Source: Coniella vitis
Lineage: Eukaryota > Ascomycota > Sordariomycetes > Diaporthales > Schizoparmaceae
DNA: 64,000 bases
Reading direction: 5' to 3'
Assembly (NCBI GenBank): GCA_011317545.1
Contig: WUJK01000009.1
Span: forward strand, 620,001-684,000
Positions 34,111-47,271 of this stretch are shown here, in pieces (position 1 is the first letter of the stretch; the number at the start of each line of letters is the position of its first letter). The notes under the pieces were generated by a model. That model made no database searches. It saw nothing but the letters and a program-made list of their open reading frames with translations, and was not told where the DNA came from. The position numbers and the translations under genes were made by a program.

Positions 34111-36209
34111 GATTCTCCCTGTTTCGGGGCTTTGTTTTTTTCTTTCTAAATTATTTTCTTTTATTATGGTTTTAGCTGGGTGGGCGGGGGGGCGGGGGTT
34201 GTTGTTATCGATCGAGTTGCTTGACAAGGTGGCAACGATACTTTTGCTTCTTCTGCGCTACCGGGATGCGGTTGACGTGGTGTTTTTTCAATTTGAAGAC
34301 GGTTACTGTCCGAGGCGCCGGGGAAAGAAAAGGAGGCGTTGGGCCACGAGCGAACAAAATGCGTTGGGGAAACGGCGTGGCAGGTTGCGGTAAAGCCTGC
34401 TCATAAGCTTTTGCGTCGATTCCTTGCCTAAAGAAAGACCCAGAGGCGGGGCAGGATAAGAACACACTACCTACCTACCTACCGAGATCCCCAGGCAGAA
34501 CTTCCAAGGAGCGTTCTGTAACGCAATAGCGTGTAAACAGCTTGTTGAACTGCAACTCAATGTACCCAAGTAGCCAAGAGCTTGGGTGCTCCGTTTCAAA
34601 CAGGTGCGTTTGGGGATTATCCTTTTTGCTATGATGTGGTTATGATGGTTATTGGTGAAAGATATGGGAAGATAGAGAAACAGGTATATGGAGAGAGAAT
34701 CAGAAAAGGAAAGGAAAAACAGTGCAAGGCTAAAAAGGGCGGGCACGTGAAGAAGCTATAGCAAGCTTCCCCCAATCTGGAATCGGTCGCCGGAAGAAGG
34801 CGTCCCACAGAGACGTGCAAAAGGGCAAAAGGAGCACCTAGGTCCTATATCCCACAAACGAGAAGAGTCGAGCCAGTGACCCAACTGTTTGTGATGGGGG
34901 TAAATAGCTGCTTTGGGCAAGGCGTTGCAACTTACCGGGCGTTTTTCTTTTTCTGTCCTCTTTTCCTCCTGTGCTTTGCTATGCTCTTCCAAAAAGGGCC
35001 GTGGCACCAAAGATGCAGCGATATCTGCTATCGTAATCGGACTGGAAATTCTCTAACTGACGCTGGTGTTGGACGTCTCGAAAAGCATTCCATACGAGTC
35101 GTCTCCGCCATGAACACGTTCCCTGCCTTGGTTATGCGAATAATGAAGACGCCGTGGAGGTGGAGAGAGACCACCGCGATCAATACAACTGCGAGACTCC
35201 TCGTCCATAGCCACCGTAACTAGCATCCTCCACACTCTTTCTGCTTCATATCATCCAAACTCATCGTCTTAAACGTTGAAGTCCCGCGCTCCCTAGCCCC
35301 AGGCCTTCCTCCCCAGATATGGAGTCACGTACCAAAGCATTGATTGACTCGCGCACTCACTCTCACTCGCCCATCCGCCAACCGAACCATATATTGCAGT
35401 ATACAGTATAGCGCCCTTTCCTCTTTCCCTCCATACCATACCAAGCCTCTCCATTCCAAAATAAAGAAAGAAAGAAAGAAAGAAAGAAACAACAACTCCA
35501 CTTCAATCCAGAATACTTATTTCCAGCCCTGGGTTTGTTTCCCCACCAAGACTAGAGGTGTGGATCTTCCCCGTCCGTTCGATCTCGTTCCTCGGGGCCA
35601 TCCCGTACTTCCCCAGCCTGCCCAACCACAACTGCCGGCAAGCAAAAAGAATGGAGACCAACACAGTCGAAAACCGTTGGAGACCTTGCTCAAGTATCTA
35701 TAGATAGCCCTAGAGAGTGGATGGCTCCGCTCGATTGCTACTATACTCACTGTTGCTTGTTGGCATATGTACTCTATGTGGCTTAGGTTCTCGCGGCCCG
35801 GTCCATTGCAGCAGCGCCTGCATGCCATGCGCACGTCATGGTGGTGGTAGCCTTACGGGGTTCACGGCAATCTATTCTTGGAACAGGATCCATATGGCTC
35901 CTCTCTAAGCAGTCCTGCGGGGCGCCACACTCTTCAAGCGAGAGCCGGTATAGCAGAGCCAGCAGGTACAGACCCATGCCCCAAGACGATGCTTTGGCTC
36001 GGGTCGAATTCCAGCCCAGGCAGCAAGAATAAATTTGTATCATCATCTATTCGTTCAAATCATGGTATATATCTATATACAAAAAGTCGGACATTAAAAA
36101 CACCTCTTCCCAGTAATGCTGTTGGATCCGACGTCCCAGCGCCCCAGGCTCTGTTGTCGCCACAATATGCATCGTCTTGAATTCGCTGCGCTACCTAGCT
36201 TAGCTAGGG
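34111..36209. other. Intergenic region, 2.1 kb
   Basis: No gene is supported; several frames of 90-120 codons lack domains. It holds an (AGAA)n tetranucleotide repeat (35464-35489) and polypyrimidine tracts near 35420-35460. Confidence 0.5.
35464..35489 (+). repeat. (AAAG)n microsatellite
   Basis: About six tandem AAAG units lie in intergenic DNA. Confidence 0.9.
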
Positions 36210-37718
36210 CTAGAGCGGGCTGCAAGTAAAGGCACCACGGACTGTTCCGGCGTTATATTGGTTGATCTAAAAAAGAGATGATATTAGCGTCATGTTTGGC
36301 AGCCAGCACATGTATAAGCGAGGACAGAAACTCACAATATCCGCGATACTGGCATAAGTACCGCAAACGAGCACAATGATACCAATGGCAAAGACGAATG
36401 CGTTGACAATCGCCAAGAAAAGATTCTTTCTCTCGTACCACTTGCCCTCCTTGACAAGCTTGAACCACATCCAAGCGGGGAAGTAAAAGGTGAAACCAGA
36501 GACGAAGAGGCAGGAGCAGATCGACAGCAAGTCGGAGAAGAAAGGAATGGCCTCAGCAATGACCCAAGCGATAATTGTGATGATGGTAATGAGGACCAAC
36601 CACGTAGCCCAGCCCTTCTTGGTGTTGATGAAACGGATAACGCTGTCCTTGTAGTAGCGGCCGTGGATATAGCGGCTGACGACGGTTGTGTTGATGGAGC
36701 CAGAAATGAAGATGACAGGCAGAGCAATACCAAAGGCCACCTTGCTAAGGACGGGGCCAGCGGAGAGCAGAGCTGGCGACTGCACACTCTGGCCGACAAA
36801 GGCGTAGATGAGGGCACCAGTCACAGTATAAATGAAAATCTCAATGATTCCAAGAGCCCAAATAGACTTGACGTAGTCCTGTGGGGTGTGCATCTCGTCC
36901 ATAAAAGAAAACTGGCAGACTGCAAAGGAGTAGGCAAAGATGATGTTGCCCAGAGCGATGAAGGCCTCAACAAAGGTGAGGTCGGGCTTGGGCCACGCAG
37001 ACCAGTCAGACTGCGCAATGGTCCCCTGCGCAGACTCGACACCAGTGCCAATGATGGTGATTCCAATGGCAATAATGATGCTGGCAAAATCAATGTAACC
37101 CAAAATAGCAACCTCGGCGAACGAAGGCGGGATAGCGAGGAGCAGCAGGATAATGGCAGTGACGATGGCAAAGACGATGGAGCACAAGCCGTTGCCGTTG
37201 TCAGTGATGTTGCCGAAAGCGATGGCGCCCGTCAGAGTGTGGGAACCGACAAGGAAGATGAGCTCGATAGCAAACATGGCACCGACCAGCTCGTAGCCAA
37301 ACCGACCCATCAGCATTTTGCCAGCATCGGCATAGTGCGAAATGTGTGGGTACAGCAGCTTGACCTGGCCAACCACGTACGAGGTGTAGATGGCAACCAG
37401 ACCAAGACCGACGCAGACAATGACACCAGCAACCATGCCCAGACTGGCAAATGCAGAGGGCACCGAGAGCGAGCCGAGGGCAATAGCCTCAACAATCAGA
37501 ACGACAGTGAGACGCTTCCAACCAAGACGGTGGAACTTGTCGTGGCCCTCGGCGGCCTTGCGCTTCTCAATGTCATTCCAGTCAGTGACCTCGCCGGCCA
37601 TCTGGTCCTGGCCAAACATCGCCGACGGTTGTGAGTTGCTGGAGCTGACCGTCTTCTCGGCCTTGTTGTCGGCCTTGTTGTCGGCAGTAGCGGTGTTGAT
37701 GCCGTAGGTGGCAGCCAT
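36210..37718 (-). CDS. AAAP-family neutral amino-acid transporter
   Basis: Two exons, 37718-36336 and 36266-36210, give 479 residues. The ATG at 37718 begins MAATYGINTATADN. A hydrophilic N-terminus with the conserved DKFHRLGWKRLT is followed by about eleven membrane segments. The first includes LGSLSVPSAFASLGMVAGV, the substrate-site helix typical of the Aa_trans domain. The family is that of the Neurospora mtr neutral amino-acid permease, a proton-coupled plasma-membrane importer; substrate preference is inferred from that likeness. The second exon adds INQYNAGTVRGAFTC and fits the usual C-terminus, whereas reading through the intron gives an unrelated tail. The GTGAGT donor and the T6-AG acceptor support the splice. 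Several Lys/Ala-Asp repeats occur near residues 14-22. Confidence 0.94.
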
Positions 37719-40700
37719 GGTTGCAAATTGCTGTGCTGCGTCGGGGAGCTCGTTGTTTTGAGGGTGAGAGAGTGTCGACAAGACGGGCTCGAGGGAAGGA
37801 AGGTTGTCGAAAGGGGGGGGGGATCAAAGCCTTGGCGTGGCTGGGCAGTTGTGGTGATGTGGACCTCGCAAATTTTGAGTGTTGAAAGTTGGTCTGCGGT
37901 CCCTTGTCGACTGGATTTTTGCAACTTGTGGTCTCCGTTTCGTGTTAAATCCGAAAACAGAAGTCCTTAGTGACAGGGCGGCCTAGTGTTGAAAAAACCA
38001 GCAAAGATGGCTAGGCGAAGGACCGAAATCGGTAGATCCAGAGCTGGGAAGAGCCTGGCTATATGGGGTCCGGGCCTGGGTGGCTATGACGTCGGCGAGC
38101 TGCACGTGCTGAAGGGAGCGGATTTGCAGCAAACTTGGAAAGTCCAGGAGGGTCCAAGAGGCAACGTGCGCAGGTACCTGACGTGACTACTGAGGTAGGG
38201 ACCGTTGGCGGGGAAGGAAGGAAGGAGGGGGCGGGTTAGGGGAGCCGCCTTGCACCGAGTCGCGTCGAGGGAAAAGAGAAGTTCTGGGGGGGAAGGAAGG
38301 AAAAACGCTTGGGCAGGAACAAGGCACCGGGAGAGGGAGGCCAGGCAAAGTTAAATATCGCAAGGCCATCAGCAGCCAGAGGCGCGTCCAGAGCAAGCCA
38401 GGCCAAGGCAGTCCAATCCGGTTGCGGCAATCCGTAATGGAAAGCGCGGCGTGGTGAGGCTTGGATTTGTCTAGTAATAGCCGTGTGTACAAGATAAGAA
38501 GAGGGTGGCCGACACGCCCGCGACGAGCCGTGGAGCAGGGTGCAGGGCACGGCGTGAAACTCGTCAGCCCATCGCCCCGTCCCCAGTTTCTTTCGGAAGA
38601 CGGTCGCTTCGGGAGCTGCTTGCACGCTATCAGAACGAGACCATGGGCCCATCCACCATTGGGCGCGGCACTGCAGTCTGGAGCGTGTGGGGAGGCCGAA
38701 CACAGCAACTCGACTCGTGTGTGGCCGCCGACGAGCCCGACGACCTCGGCCAACGGCGTTGGTCCATTCGGGCAGTCTGAGCAGTCTGTCTTTCTCGGTT
38801 TGCCGTGCCTTACTACCTTTGGACACCCAGTGCTATGTAGAAGTACGAATAATCAGCTCAGCATGACGCAGGGAGGCGACTGCTCGCTGCACATCATGCC
38901 CTTTCTGCCATACTGTAGATGCAGTCACACTGCTGCATCAGGCATTACTGTGTATCAACCAGGCGCAGACTTACTTCATAGATACCCTGTTCTTTTCATA
39001 CTTCTACCTACTGCCACCGTCCTCAGGGTCCAAGGCTGACAATGAACATTAATGGACGTACACAAGGCTGGCAGCACCCAGTCTTGCGCCGGTCTATTTC
39101 CTCCGCAGTGGTGTCGGCCCAGGGGCCCTTGAAGTGCCCCGCGTGGGGAAATGTGGAAAGATAAGAAGCACAAACATCTTAGATCTAAGATCTTGTCATG
39201 GATATTCGAGGACGGAGCCTCAGGAGCTGAGAAGCAGAAAGGCGGCCACACGTATTGGTGGCCTTGCTCTTGTTGTGTCTCTGTCTGCCAGAGGGCTTCG
39301 CCTGTGCTCGCTTTTTTCTTGGTGTGAAAAACGCTGGGTGCCTGGGCTGGCGTGAGCGCCGATTTTTCCCGATGGAAATAACGGCAGCAGCAGCAGCAGC
39401 AGCGTAGTTTCTAGCTCGTAATACTGTGGATTGAATGGCATTTCATTAGGAAAGAATTTGCAGATGCAAACAGGGACATGAGGCTGCTGAGGTGACGTTG
39501 GGGCCAAGAAGCGGCTCTGCGGCGTAGCCTCGAGTCATTCCTTGACACATCTAAAATCCGGGAATGGCCCATGACGATATTTACTTTCCGTAATGGGTTC
39601 CACACCGTCTCCACCACCGCCACCTGCCCTGGACCTTGGGCCCCAGCATTCTAGAGAGGAGGGTCCTTTTTCGCATGCAGGCACGGTCTGCCCGTCCTCA
39701 CCCGACCAGCTTGTCCCATCAGACCGTCTATTTCTCGGCGAAATTTCCCCAGGTGGGAGGGAAAAGGTCTTTTTCTGTGTTCTTGGCTGGGCATCTCTAC
39801 ATAGTACGTTTGTTATTGAAAGATAAGGGCCAGCCTTAGCCAATCCAGAGACATATTGTGTTGTGGTGCTGCTCTTGGCTTGCACGCGCCGAAAAAAAGA
39901 ACAGCATGGGTGAGTTCAAGACCCGAGACAAATGAAATCTTGTAACCGCCTATCCTTTTTCCTCGTAGATAGTAACTGTTCCCTTTTCCGGATGATGCCT
40001 AAAGTTCTGTTTGAGACACAGATGTTGGTGAGAGTCCCACACTTTCAACGAACAAACGGAAGCGATAGACTATGTTTTGATTCATGATCATAGTGGGAAA
40101 AAAAATTCATCTGAAACTAGCAATTGTCAAGCTTCGGCATCCCCATCTTGGCTACTGCCCGGCTCTTGCCGTCCCCGCACATGTACTATGTATCATGCAC
40201 GCTCTAGCAAACCTGTGAGGGACCAGAGGAGAAAAAAAGAAAAAGAGCCGCCATCATCTCGGCGTTCCAGGTACCGATCTCATCCTTCTCGAAGGTTTCT
40301 ACATTAGGAAGCTGCAGGCGATTCAGACAGGAACGCGCTGTGTTATGTAAGCAAGGCTTCTCCGTTCCCTTGGCAGGGGCACACGACACACGAAAATAGA
40401 CGCAGCGTGTTGGTCAATAAGGTGGTGTCGCGTGCTGATCACGGGACGTGCAACGTTTCCTCCTCTTGATTAGGTAAAAGTTTAGTATGTATGGTAAGTA
40501 CCACAGTACCGGTATGCGGACATGGTAAGTACTCCCCTCAAAACATGCTACTACTACGGTGTACCAATCACTTGGACACAAAGCAAAGGACTCGCACGAC
40601 CTAGGGGTACCAATTTCAGAGTCGTTTTCAGGGTCTTTGTCCCCCATTGCCTCTCTTCTCAGATGCCTATAAAGCGAGACCCTTACTTTCTCAACGGCTG

Positions 40701-41165
40701 ATTCCCCACGGGGTACACGAAACATCATGTTACTGATTGCATAAACCACGCTAAGACGCGCTTTGTATTGTAGGCAATGCATTGATTTCAAGGAGAGCTC
40801 CTCGGGTGACTCACTTAGATGAGCACAATGCAAATATAACATTACACCCAATTTCTATCCATCATCCTTGTTGGGGTTTATGATTAGTGGTATTGTACTT
40901 GCTTCTATCTGCGACCTCCAGGTGGTGCCCGGTCATTGTTCAGGTCTGCCGAGTCGCTGACCAGGCATACACGAGGCACCTTGTCCCTCTCAAAACTTTA
41001 TTGGCGAGTCGGACGCGGTTGTTTGCAAGGGCATGACCGTACTAGCTCAGTCATTTCATGCATGGTGTGAAAATATAATGCTTGCTGTCAAAAATAACCT
41101 TTTGCCCCCATGTGGCCACATCAAAACCCAAGAACTGCATAAGCGTGACACTCTGCTGAGAATCC
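37719..41165. other. Gene-poor region, 3.4 kb
   Basis: No gene could be supported. A GC-rich part (38.2-38.8 kb) gives long overlapping frames on both strands (up to 196 codons), which is what high GC produces by chance. Neither has a domain or a good ATG. Motif copies lie at 39799 and 40184, a (CAG)n run at 39383-39403 and a 10-base G run at 37816. A 145-codon minus-strand frame (40851-40414) is noted but unconvincing. Confidence 0.5.
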
Positions 41166-43571
41166 TCAGTAATCATCCTCATCGTATCCCTCTCCATACT
41201 CCTCACCACCATTCTCTTGATATCCCCCAACATCCTCCTCGTCGTCATCATCCACATCACCTTCGCCATGACCATCGCCATGCATGTCGTCCTCATCCTC
41301 CTCCCCATCGTCTGAGCTGGCCATGGCACTTCCAGCGCGGCTCGTCTGTCGACTCGCCAGTTCGCTGCCCAATGCTGAGCCAGGACCACGGTTGCCCGAG
41401 AGCATCTTGTGCAACGCATCGTAGTTGAACTTGGACGAGACCTGGAGGCGCTTCGCTGTGGCCAAGGCGGCATCGCCCGCAGAGCTGGCGGGCGTGGCTT
41501 GGCCCTCGCCGATGCGGGGTCTGCGGCGGTTCTTGCGTGGCTTTCGGGGAGGCGCCATCTTGGCCTTGTCCTCTTTCTCCTGCTGTAGACGCAGCCAGTC
41601 CTTGTTCTCATTCAGCCAGAGCTGCTCCTTGACTCTGGATTCTTCCTCGGTGAGCAAGCAGTTGATGACTTCTGGGTCGTTGGCGAATTCGTCCTCCGCC
41701 ACCTCGGGCGCGTCAATCAGGCCATCGCCTTGGTACCTCACCGGCCTGAGTGATGCACTGATAGCCAGGAGCTCCTCCTTGGTCTTGCCAGACCACTTGT
41801 AGGCCGCTTTCCACATGCTCGACTCGGTGTCCATGATCTCCTTTGCAATCTCCTCGGCTTCCTCCAGTTCCTTTTGCTCCCACTTTTCCTCTTCCTTGGC
41901 GTAGATAAAGTCCCTCATAGCACTTCCCTGGATTCTGCCCTTACGGACACTTCTCGCTCCCGGGTGAACATAGCCTGCTGCATCATTGTGCAGCATCTCG
42001 GAGCCGGGCAGCGGGACATCACCGTACTTGGACGCGAGCGCATCTTCCTGGTCCTGTTCATTATCAGGATCCGCTTCGACGAGGTCGTCTTCAGTAATGC
42101 CGTTGATAGCAGGGAGTGTACTGCTGCTCTGAGCTTGAGCAGCCGAGGGAAGGGCGGGAATAGCAAAGCCATCTGCGTCAGTCTGCAGTTGATGCGGATC
42201 CTGAGATGTAGATGAGCCACCATTTGCAGCGACCAAGCCATTGGTAAGAGGAGCTTCCGTCGTCTTTTGCCTCTTGGAGGGGCTACCGGCTTGTGCTTCG
42301 GATGTTGGGGGTGTGTTGGAGCCACTGGTAGAAGGTTCGGTTGTCTGTTGACCGTGAGCTGCGCCGTCGGCCTGGTCTTCGCCACCCAGCGCTTCGGCGC
42401 TACCTCGCTTGCGCTTGCGGGTGCCCTTCTTTTTCTGCTTCTCCTTCTTGTATTCTTCGGTCTGCTTGTAAAAGGCGGGTGGATCATGAGCCTCGGCGAT
42501 AATCTGTTTGTCTTCTCTGAAAGTTGCGATGCTCATCTTGGCAGAGTCTACACGAGAGAACTCATTGAGACGCAGACGCAGGGTGGCTGTGGTTGTCTTG
42601 GCGACATACGAAACTTCCTCTGCAGTACGGCGGAAGTTGTTCATTCTAGCAGCAACCATGACAGCAGAACCGCAAACACCTGCTGGTTTACGACCGATAT
42701 TGATCCAATCGCGATCCATTCGAGACACGATACGCACAGCGTCTTGCTGCACTTTTTCCGTTTCCAGATCAAAGCCGAGTCTGCTGCACATGCTTTTGAT
42801 AATGTCCTCGAGAAACAAGGGCTCAAAGGGGCAGTCTTTTTGCGGATCATTGTAGAGCAGCGCCAGCAGCTTCTTGAATGTCCTGCCGAGGCGGAAGACG
42901 TCAAAGCTGATGGCGTCGGCAATGTCCAACAGCATTGTCTGCGTGTTGCCCGAGCTGCGCACAGCCCAGTAGACAGCTGCGCCCGCACCGCGGTCAGTCG
43001 TGCGACCGCGGAGGAAACCTCTGCTTTGCATGTGCTTGAACTGGGCCATGGCTACATCAGCGATGCGCGAAGGCAGCTGGCACTTGAGCACAATAGCATT
43101 GATGCACTCTTGGCCGCTCCGCAGCGTGTCGATATTGTTGGGGCCGTCGCCTCCTCCAGCAACGCGGCGACGGCCATTCTGGAAGTCCATGCGATGCCCC
43201 GCTTCACCAAAGTTGATGTTGACACCCTGAGCGTAAGCCTGTCCGTTGGAAGCCTCGCCGAACTGGACTTCGGCGACAATGTTGGACTCTTCCTCGGCAA
43301 CACTACCACAAGACTGACAGGTTCCTTCGACAATGTGAGGAGTGGTACATTTTGGGTTGGGACACCTTGACTGGGGCCGGGAGGCGGCAGGGAGGCGGGC
43401 GGCAGCTGATGGAGGAGGAGGAGAGCCTGCCATTGATGAAGCCCGGTTGGCATTCTGTGCCATCTGCTTGCGGCGCCAGTCCCGATCGTTGACAGCACGG
43501 GCTGGGTTGAAGGCGGGTTTTTTGGGTCGCGTGGGACCCGCTTTGGCTGGACTTTTGGTCATGGACGACAT
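41166..43571 (-). CDS. BRF1: TFIIIB subunit BRF1 (RNA polymerase III initiation factor)
   Basis: One exon of 801 residues. The start is ATG 43571 (MSSMTKSPAKAG) in a good context (CCACCATG), since the frame extends upstream only without ATG. The order is a basic leader, a TFIIB-type zinc ribbon (CPNPKC...CQSCG), two cyclin repeats, and a long basic/acidic linker with KRKR. The first repeat is around RIADVAMAQFKHMQ; the second includes VCGSAVMVAARMNNF and TTTATLRLRLNEF. The conserved Brf1 homology block for TBP binding follows (EKWEQKELEEAEEI). The tail is strongly acidic. BRF1 with TBP and BDP1 recruits RNA polymerase III to 5S and tRNA genes in the nucleus. Two 5S genes lie in the same window. 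Confidence 0.95.
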   Translation of the reverse strand: MSSMTKSPAKAGPTRPKKPAFNPARAVNDRDWRRKQMAQNANRASSMAGSPPPPSAAARLPAASRPQSRCPNPKCTTPHIVEGTCQSCGSVAEEESNIVAEVQFGEASNGQAYAQGVNINFGEAGHRMDFQNGRRRVAGGGDGPNNIDTLRSGQECINAIVLKCQLPSRIADVAMAQFKHMQSRGFLRGRTTDRGAGAAVYWAVRSSGNTQTMLLDIADAISFDVFRLGRTFKKLLALLYNDPQKDCPFEPLFLEDIIKSMCSRLGFDLETEKVQQDAVRIVSRMDRDWINIGRKPAGVCGSAVMVAARMNNFRRTAEEVSYVAKTTTATLRLRLNEFSRVDSAKMSIATFREDKQIIAEAHDPPAFYKQTEEYKKEKQKKKGTRKRKRGSAEALGGEDQADGAAHGQQTTEPSTSGSNTPPTSEAQAGSPSKRQKTTEAPLTNGLVAANGGSSTSQDPHQLQTDADGFAIPALPSAAQAQSSSTLPAINGITEDDLVEADPDNEQDQEDALASKYGDVPLPGSEMLHNDAAGYVHPGARSVRKGRIQGSAMRDFIYAKEEEKWEQKELEEAEEIAKEIMDTESSMWKAAYKWSGKTKEELLAISASLRPVRYQGDGLIDAPEVAEDEFANDPEVINCLLTEEESRVKEQLWLNENKDWLRLQQEKEDKAKMAPPRKPRKNRRRPRIGEGQATPASSAGDAALATAKRLQVSSKFNYDALHKMLSGNRGPGSALGSELASRQTSRAGSAMASSDDGEEDEDDMHGDGHGEGDVDDDDEEDVGGYQENGGEEYGEGYDEDDY

Positions 43572-45300
43572 GGTGGGCGAAGCTGTATGGGACGAATAAT
43601 GCGCTCCCCGTACCAAAAAATAATCAACCCAGAGGTGGTTGCGATGAGCCTTCAAGACTCGCGAGATGAGGAACAAGTTGGCTGTAGAGGAGGCGGTGTC
43701 TCTGAATGCCGTCTGATGGCGGCTTATTCGAGCTGAGTCACGCCTGGGCAGAAGACGTTTGATGGTGAGCCCGGGCCCGAACGAGCACTGGGGACGAGCT
43801 GGCTCTTAGGCGAGGCCAGGAGATGGAAAAATGGCACACAATAAGAGCGCCGTTGCAGGATGTAAAAGGGTGTAATGCCATTGGCCGATTCAAGTGTCGG
43901 AGGATGAGTGGGTTCGGGGGACGCGAGAGTGTGGTGATGCGAGTTGTGCGCGCCGGGAGAAAACCTCGGACCTTGTGGGTGAGTGGCTCAATGGAAAAAC
44001 TGGTCGACCTTAAAGGTCCCCCGCCTAGAAAAAGCCCGGCACCGCGGCAGCAACGCAGAACGGCGCTAGTAGGTTTCGGGGTACGGGGAAAGGAAGGCTT
44101 AGCTAAGCTACCGTACCTTCAAGAAGTCCAAAGTTCGAACTTGCCAGTGCCTATTTTAGCGGCCGACTTTTTCCTCCCTTTTCTTTTCCCCTTTTTACTT
44201 GAACCAACCGCCCTCAACCGACAACAATGGGGCTTCAAAGGTACAAATACATCAGCATACACTCATACGACGACCATTTTAATACAGCTGCTTCCTTTCC
44301 AGCTTTTGAACAAATGATGCTACGTGTTTGACAAGTTCGCATACCAACACTCTACGCTTGCGTTGGCCATTGCTTGACAAAAGCCCACGCTTTGGAGGAT
44401 GTCGCTATGCCTTGAATGCTGCGACGGTCCATTCAGTGACGATCTTGTAATGTCCTCTCAAACTGGGCATTGATCAAACCAAGAAATGTGGTGGAAAATC
44501 ATTGCCTAGCGCCAGGAAAGGTTCCAAACGGCGCCGTCGTTGCTTCACATCCTCCTCCTCTCCAGGTTCGGATCCTCATGGCTTTTGATGAGAATGATTT
44601 CTAGAAAACTATTAGTTCGCATGTCGAAGATGCGGTAGTGACCTACCAAGCCAGCCGGAAGAGTGCTTGACCCATGACAAACTACAAAACTGATACACTT
44701 GATGCCAATGCCGCAAAGTCCGTTGAAGCTTGCACAGCCGCAGCGGGGCAGTAACACTGCGTGAGATCCTCCTAAGCCCGAACCAACCATAGTTCAGCTG
44801 ATTCTCTTCTTAGATGACGTCTAGTCAATCGGCTCATAGGCCCCTTTCTACTGGTCGAAGTGGACAGTGGGAGAACAAGACAGCAACGGCATCACCGCAA
44901 GGCAATGTTTGGCACCCGCAGGACTGTGAGGCTGTGAGGCGCTGGGATGAACAGAGACAGGCCAAACACGAACTCTGTTAGAGTTTTGTCCTGCCATGCC
45001 AAGCAGTTTGTGCTTTCGTATCCTCTTCTGATGCCACTTGTACGCCTAGATTACCCTGGCGCAAGGCCACTATCCTCCGACCGAATCCACCTGTCACGGA
45101 GAAATGCTTATTTGAAATTAGGGTGCTGCGGCCTCATCTCGGCATTACAGGCCTCCACAATGACATACAGGGACCATGATGGCGTCTGGGTTTATTCACA
45201 AGCTTAAAAATGTCCCTTTGTGCCTCGTCTATCGGATGTCGTGAATCTCGTTGTTGTCCAACATAACTCAACCGTGAGTGATTTCATTCTCCAGTCAACC
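43572..45300. other. Divergent intergenic region between BRF1 and the GMC oxidoreductase
   Basis: No gene is supported in 1.7 kb. The left part serves the BRF1 promoter, and the last few hundred bases that of the GMC gene. A 164-codon frame at 43823-44317 has no domain. Confidence 0.5.
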
Positions 45301-47114
45301 ATGGTTAGAATATCCAGCATAGCAGCGGCGACAGCAGCCGCACTGCTTGAGTCGTCATCTGCGGCTGTACTGCCTAATCTCGATCTCAGTGACTGGACTG
45401 CGGACTTGTACGACTACATCGTCGTCGGTGCCGGTCCGGCAGGAATCATTGTCGCAGACAGATTGAGCGAGACTGGAGCCAAGACGCTCTTGTTAGAGCA
45501 AGGTGGTCCTTCTTATGGCATCACTGGTGGCAAAGAAAAGCCTGGGTGGCTGAACGGGACGGATTTATCACGGGTCGACGTGCCTGGTCTCTGTAAGTGA
45601 AGAATGTTGTGCGTTGGCGACTCCAGAACAAGGCCGCCTTGCTGATGCAAAAATTCTCCACCCTAGACTCGACGGTCTTCACCACGGGCTCCGACACGCT
45701 GATGTGTAATGAGCGGTACACCGCGTACGGAGGCTGTAGCATTGGCGGCTCCTCCTCCATCAACGCAGGTCTCTTTTTCGAGCCGCCCTCATCCGACTGG
45801 GATACGTTCCACCCCTCCGGCTGGAAGAGTGCTGACGTTGCGCCTGCAATTGAACGCCTCTACGAGCGCCAGCCATATGTCCAAAACACATCCCAAGACC
45901 ACCACTTGTACGAGCAGTCTGGCTACAAGGCTGCGCAGAAGTGGCTCGTTGACGGCGCAGGATACGCGGAAATCGATATCAACGCTCAAGCGGACCGCAA
46001 GAGCGCCGTCTTTGGCCACACCGAGTACGATTACAACCATGGCCAGCGCGGCGGACCCGTCACCACGTACTTGCAGACAGCGCGGGCGCGGTCCAACTTC
46101 CAACTGCAGAGCAATGTCACTGTGCTGCGAGCCGTCCGCTCGGGCTCGCGCGCAACTGGCGTGTTGGCAACGGTGCCAGGCAGTGCCGCAGCAGTGGCCA
46201 TCAACTTGACCGCGACTGGCCGTGTCGTCTTCAGCGGTGGTGCCATTTTCAGCCCGTCGCTGCTGATGCACTCGGGCATTGGCGATCCAGATGTCCTCGC
46301 CACCATGGCACAGGCCAACGCCCTCGACCCTGCTCTGGCGCCGGCCTCGTGGATCAACAATACCCATGTGGGCGCGGGCCTCTTCGACAACCCCAACACG
46401 TACATTGAACTGAGCAGCCCGGCCGTCGAGGCGTACACGTATACGTACGAGCACCCGGTCCCTTCGGATGTGGGCCTGTACCTCAACAACCGCTCGGGCC
46501 CGTACTCATTCGCCGGCCAGACCTCCGTGTTCTGGACGTACATGAACCACACCGACGGCACGCTTTCGGGGCTGCAGGGTACGATTGGCACCGCTGGATC
46601 GTATGACTTTACCAACGGCAGCACCATCACGCTGAATGTGTACGGCACCTCGGGCTTGCTCTCGACGGGGCATGTCGCTTTTACACAACGGAAGCAAAAG
46701 GACGATAGCATCAAGTTCATCCCCGGACCCAGTAGCGGGGTGTATTATTCCGATGCTGCCGGCCGGGATGCGCAGGACATTGCGCAATTCATCTTCGATA
46801 TATTTTCAGCGCTCGACAAGAGCGATTCCGGATTGGCGCCGTTGAATATCCCCCAGAATGCTACGGTGGAGGAGATCAAGACGTACATCACGACACCGTC
46901 ATCGTATGCGGTCGGTGCGGTGCAGCACTGGAGCTCAAGCTGTCGGATTGGCAAGTGCGTGGACAACTCCACGCGGGTGATTGGGATGGAGAATCTACAT
47001 GTGATCGATGCGAGTATCCTGGCGCCGCTGACGGTGAATCCGCAGTTTGGTGTCATGGTTGCGGGTGAGAGGGGCGCAGAGCTGATTAAAGATTTGGATT
47101 CGGTGTCACTGTAA
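45301..47114 (+). CDS. Secreted GMC-family flavin oxidoreductase
   Basis: Two exons, 45301-45592 and 45667-47114, give 579 residues. A signal peptide (MVRISSIAAATAAALL, cut near 21) targets it outside. The FAD-binding Rossmann motif GAGPAG is at 43-48, with LLLEQGG closing the first unit. The second FAD signature is GGCSIGGSSSINAG near 120. The catalytic pair is His near 518 (QHWSSS) and Asn near 555 (TVNPQFG). The arrangement of DVPGLYSTV and the lack of a cytochrome domain suggest a lone dehydrogenase domain related to that of cellobiose dehydrogenase. Sugar, alcohol or aryl-alcohol substrates are all possible. Many N-x-S/T sites fit secretion. It converges on the sirtuin gene, leaving 157 bases between stops. 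Confidence 0.92.
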
Positions 47115-47271
47115 GTTGATAAAGGTTTGGTGGAACAATATTCATGAGATACCCTGGTTGATATACACATATTTCCGTTCATAGCACATCAAACATAGAA
47201 GTATACTGGCTCATAGTATTCATTGGGGGAAAAGAAATCGTGATGACAGGGGAACAAAAACAAAAGCCGGC

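Noticed and set aside
38187..39039. Long overlapping frames on both strands (188-196 codons)
   Set aside because: The stretch is GC-rich, frames on both strands are open together, none starts with ATG, and no domain is visible.
40414..40851. 145-codon minus-strand frame
   Set aside because: No ATG at the start, no recognisable motif, and the codons look random.
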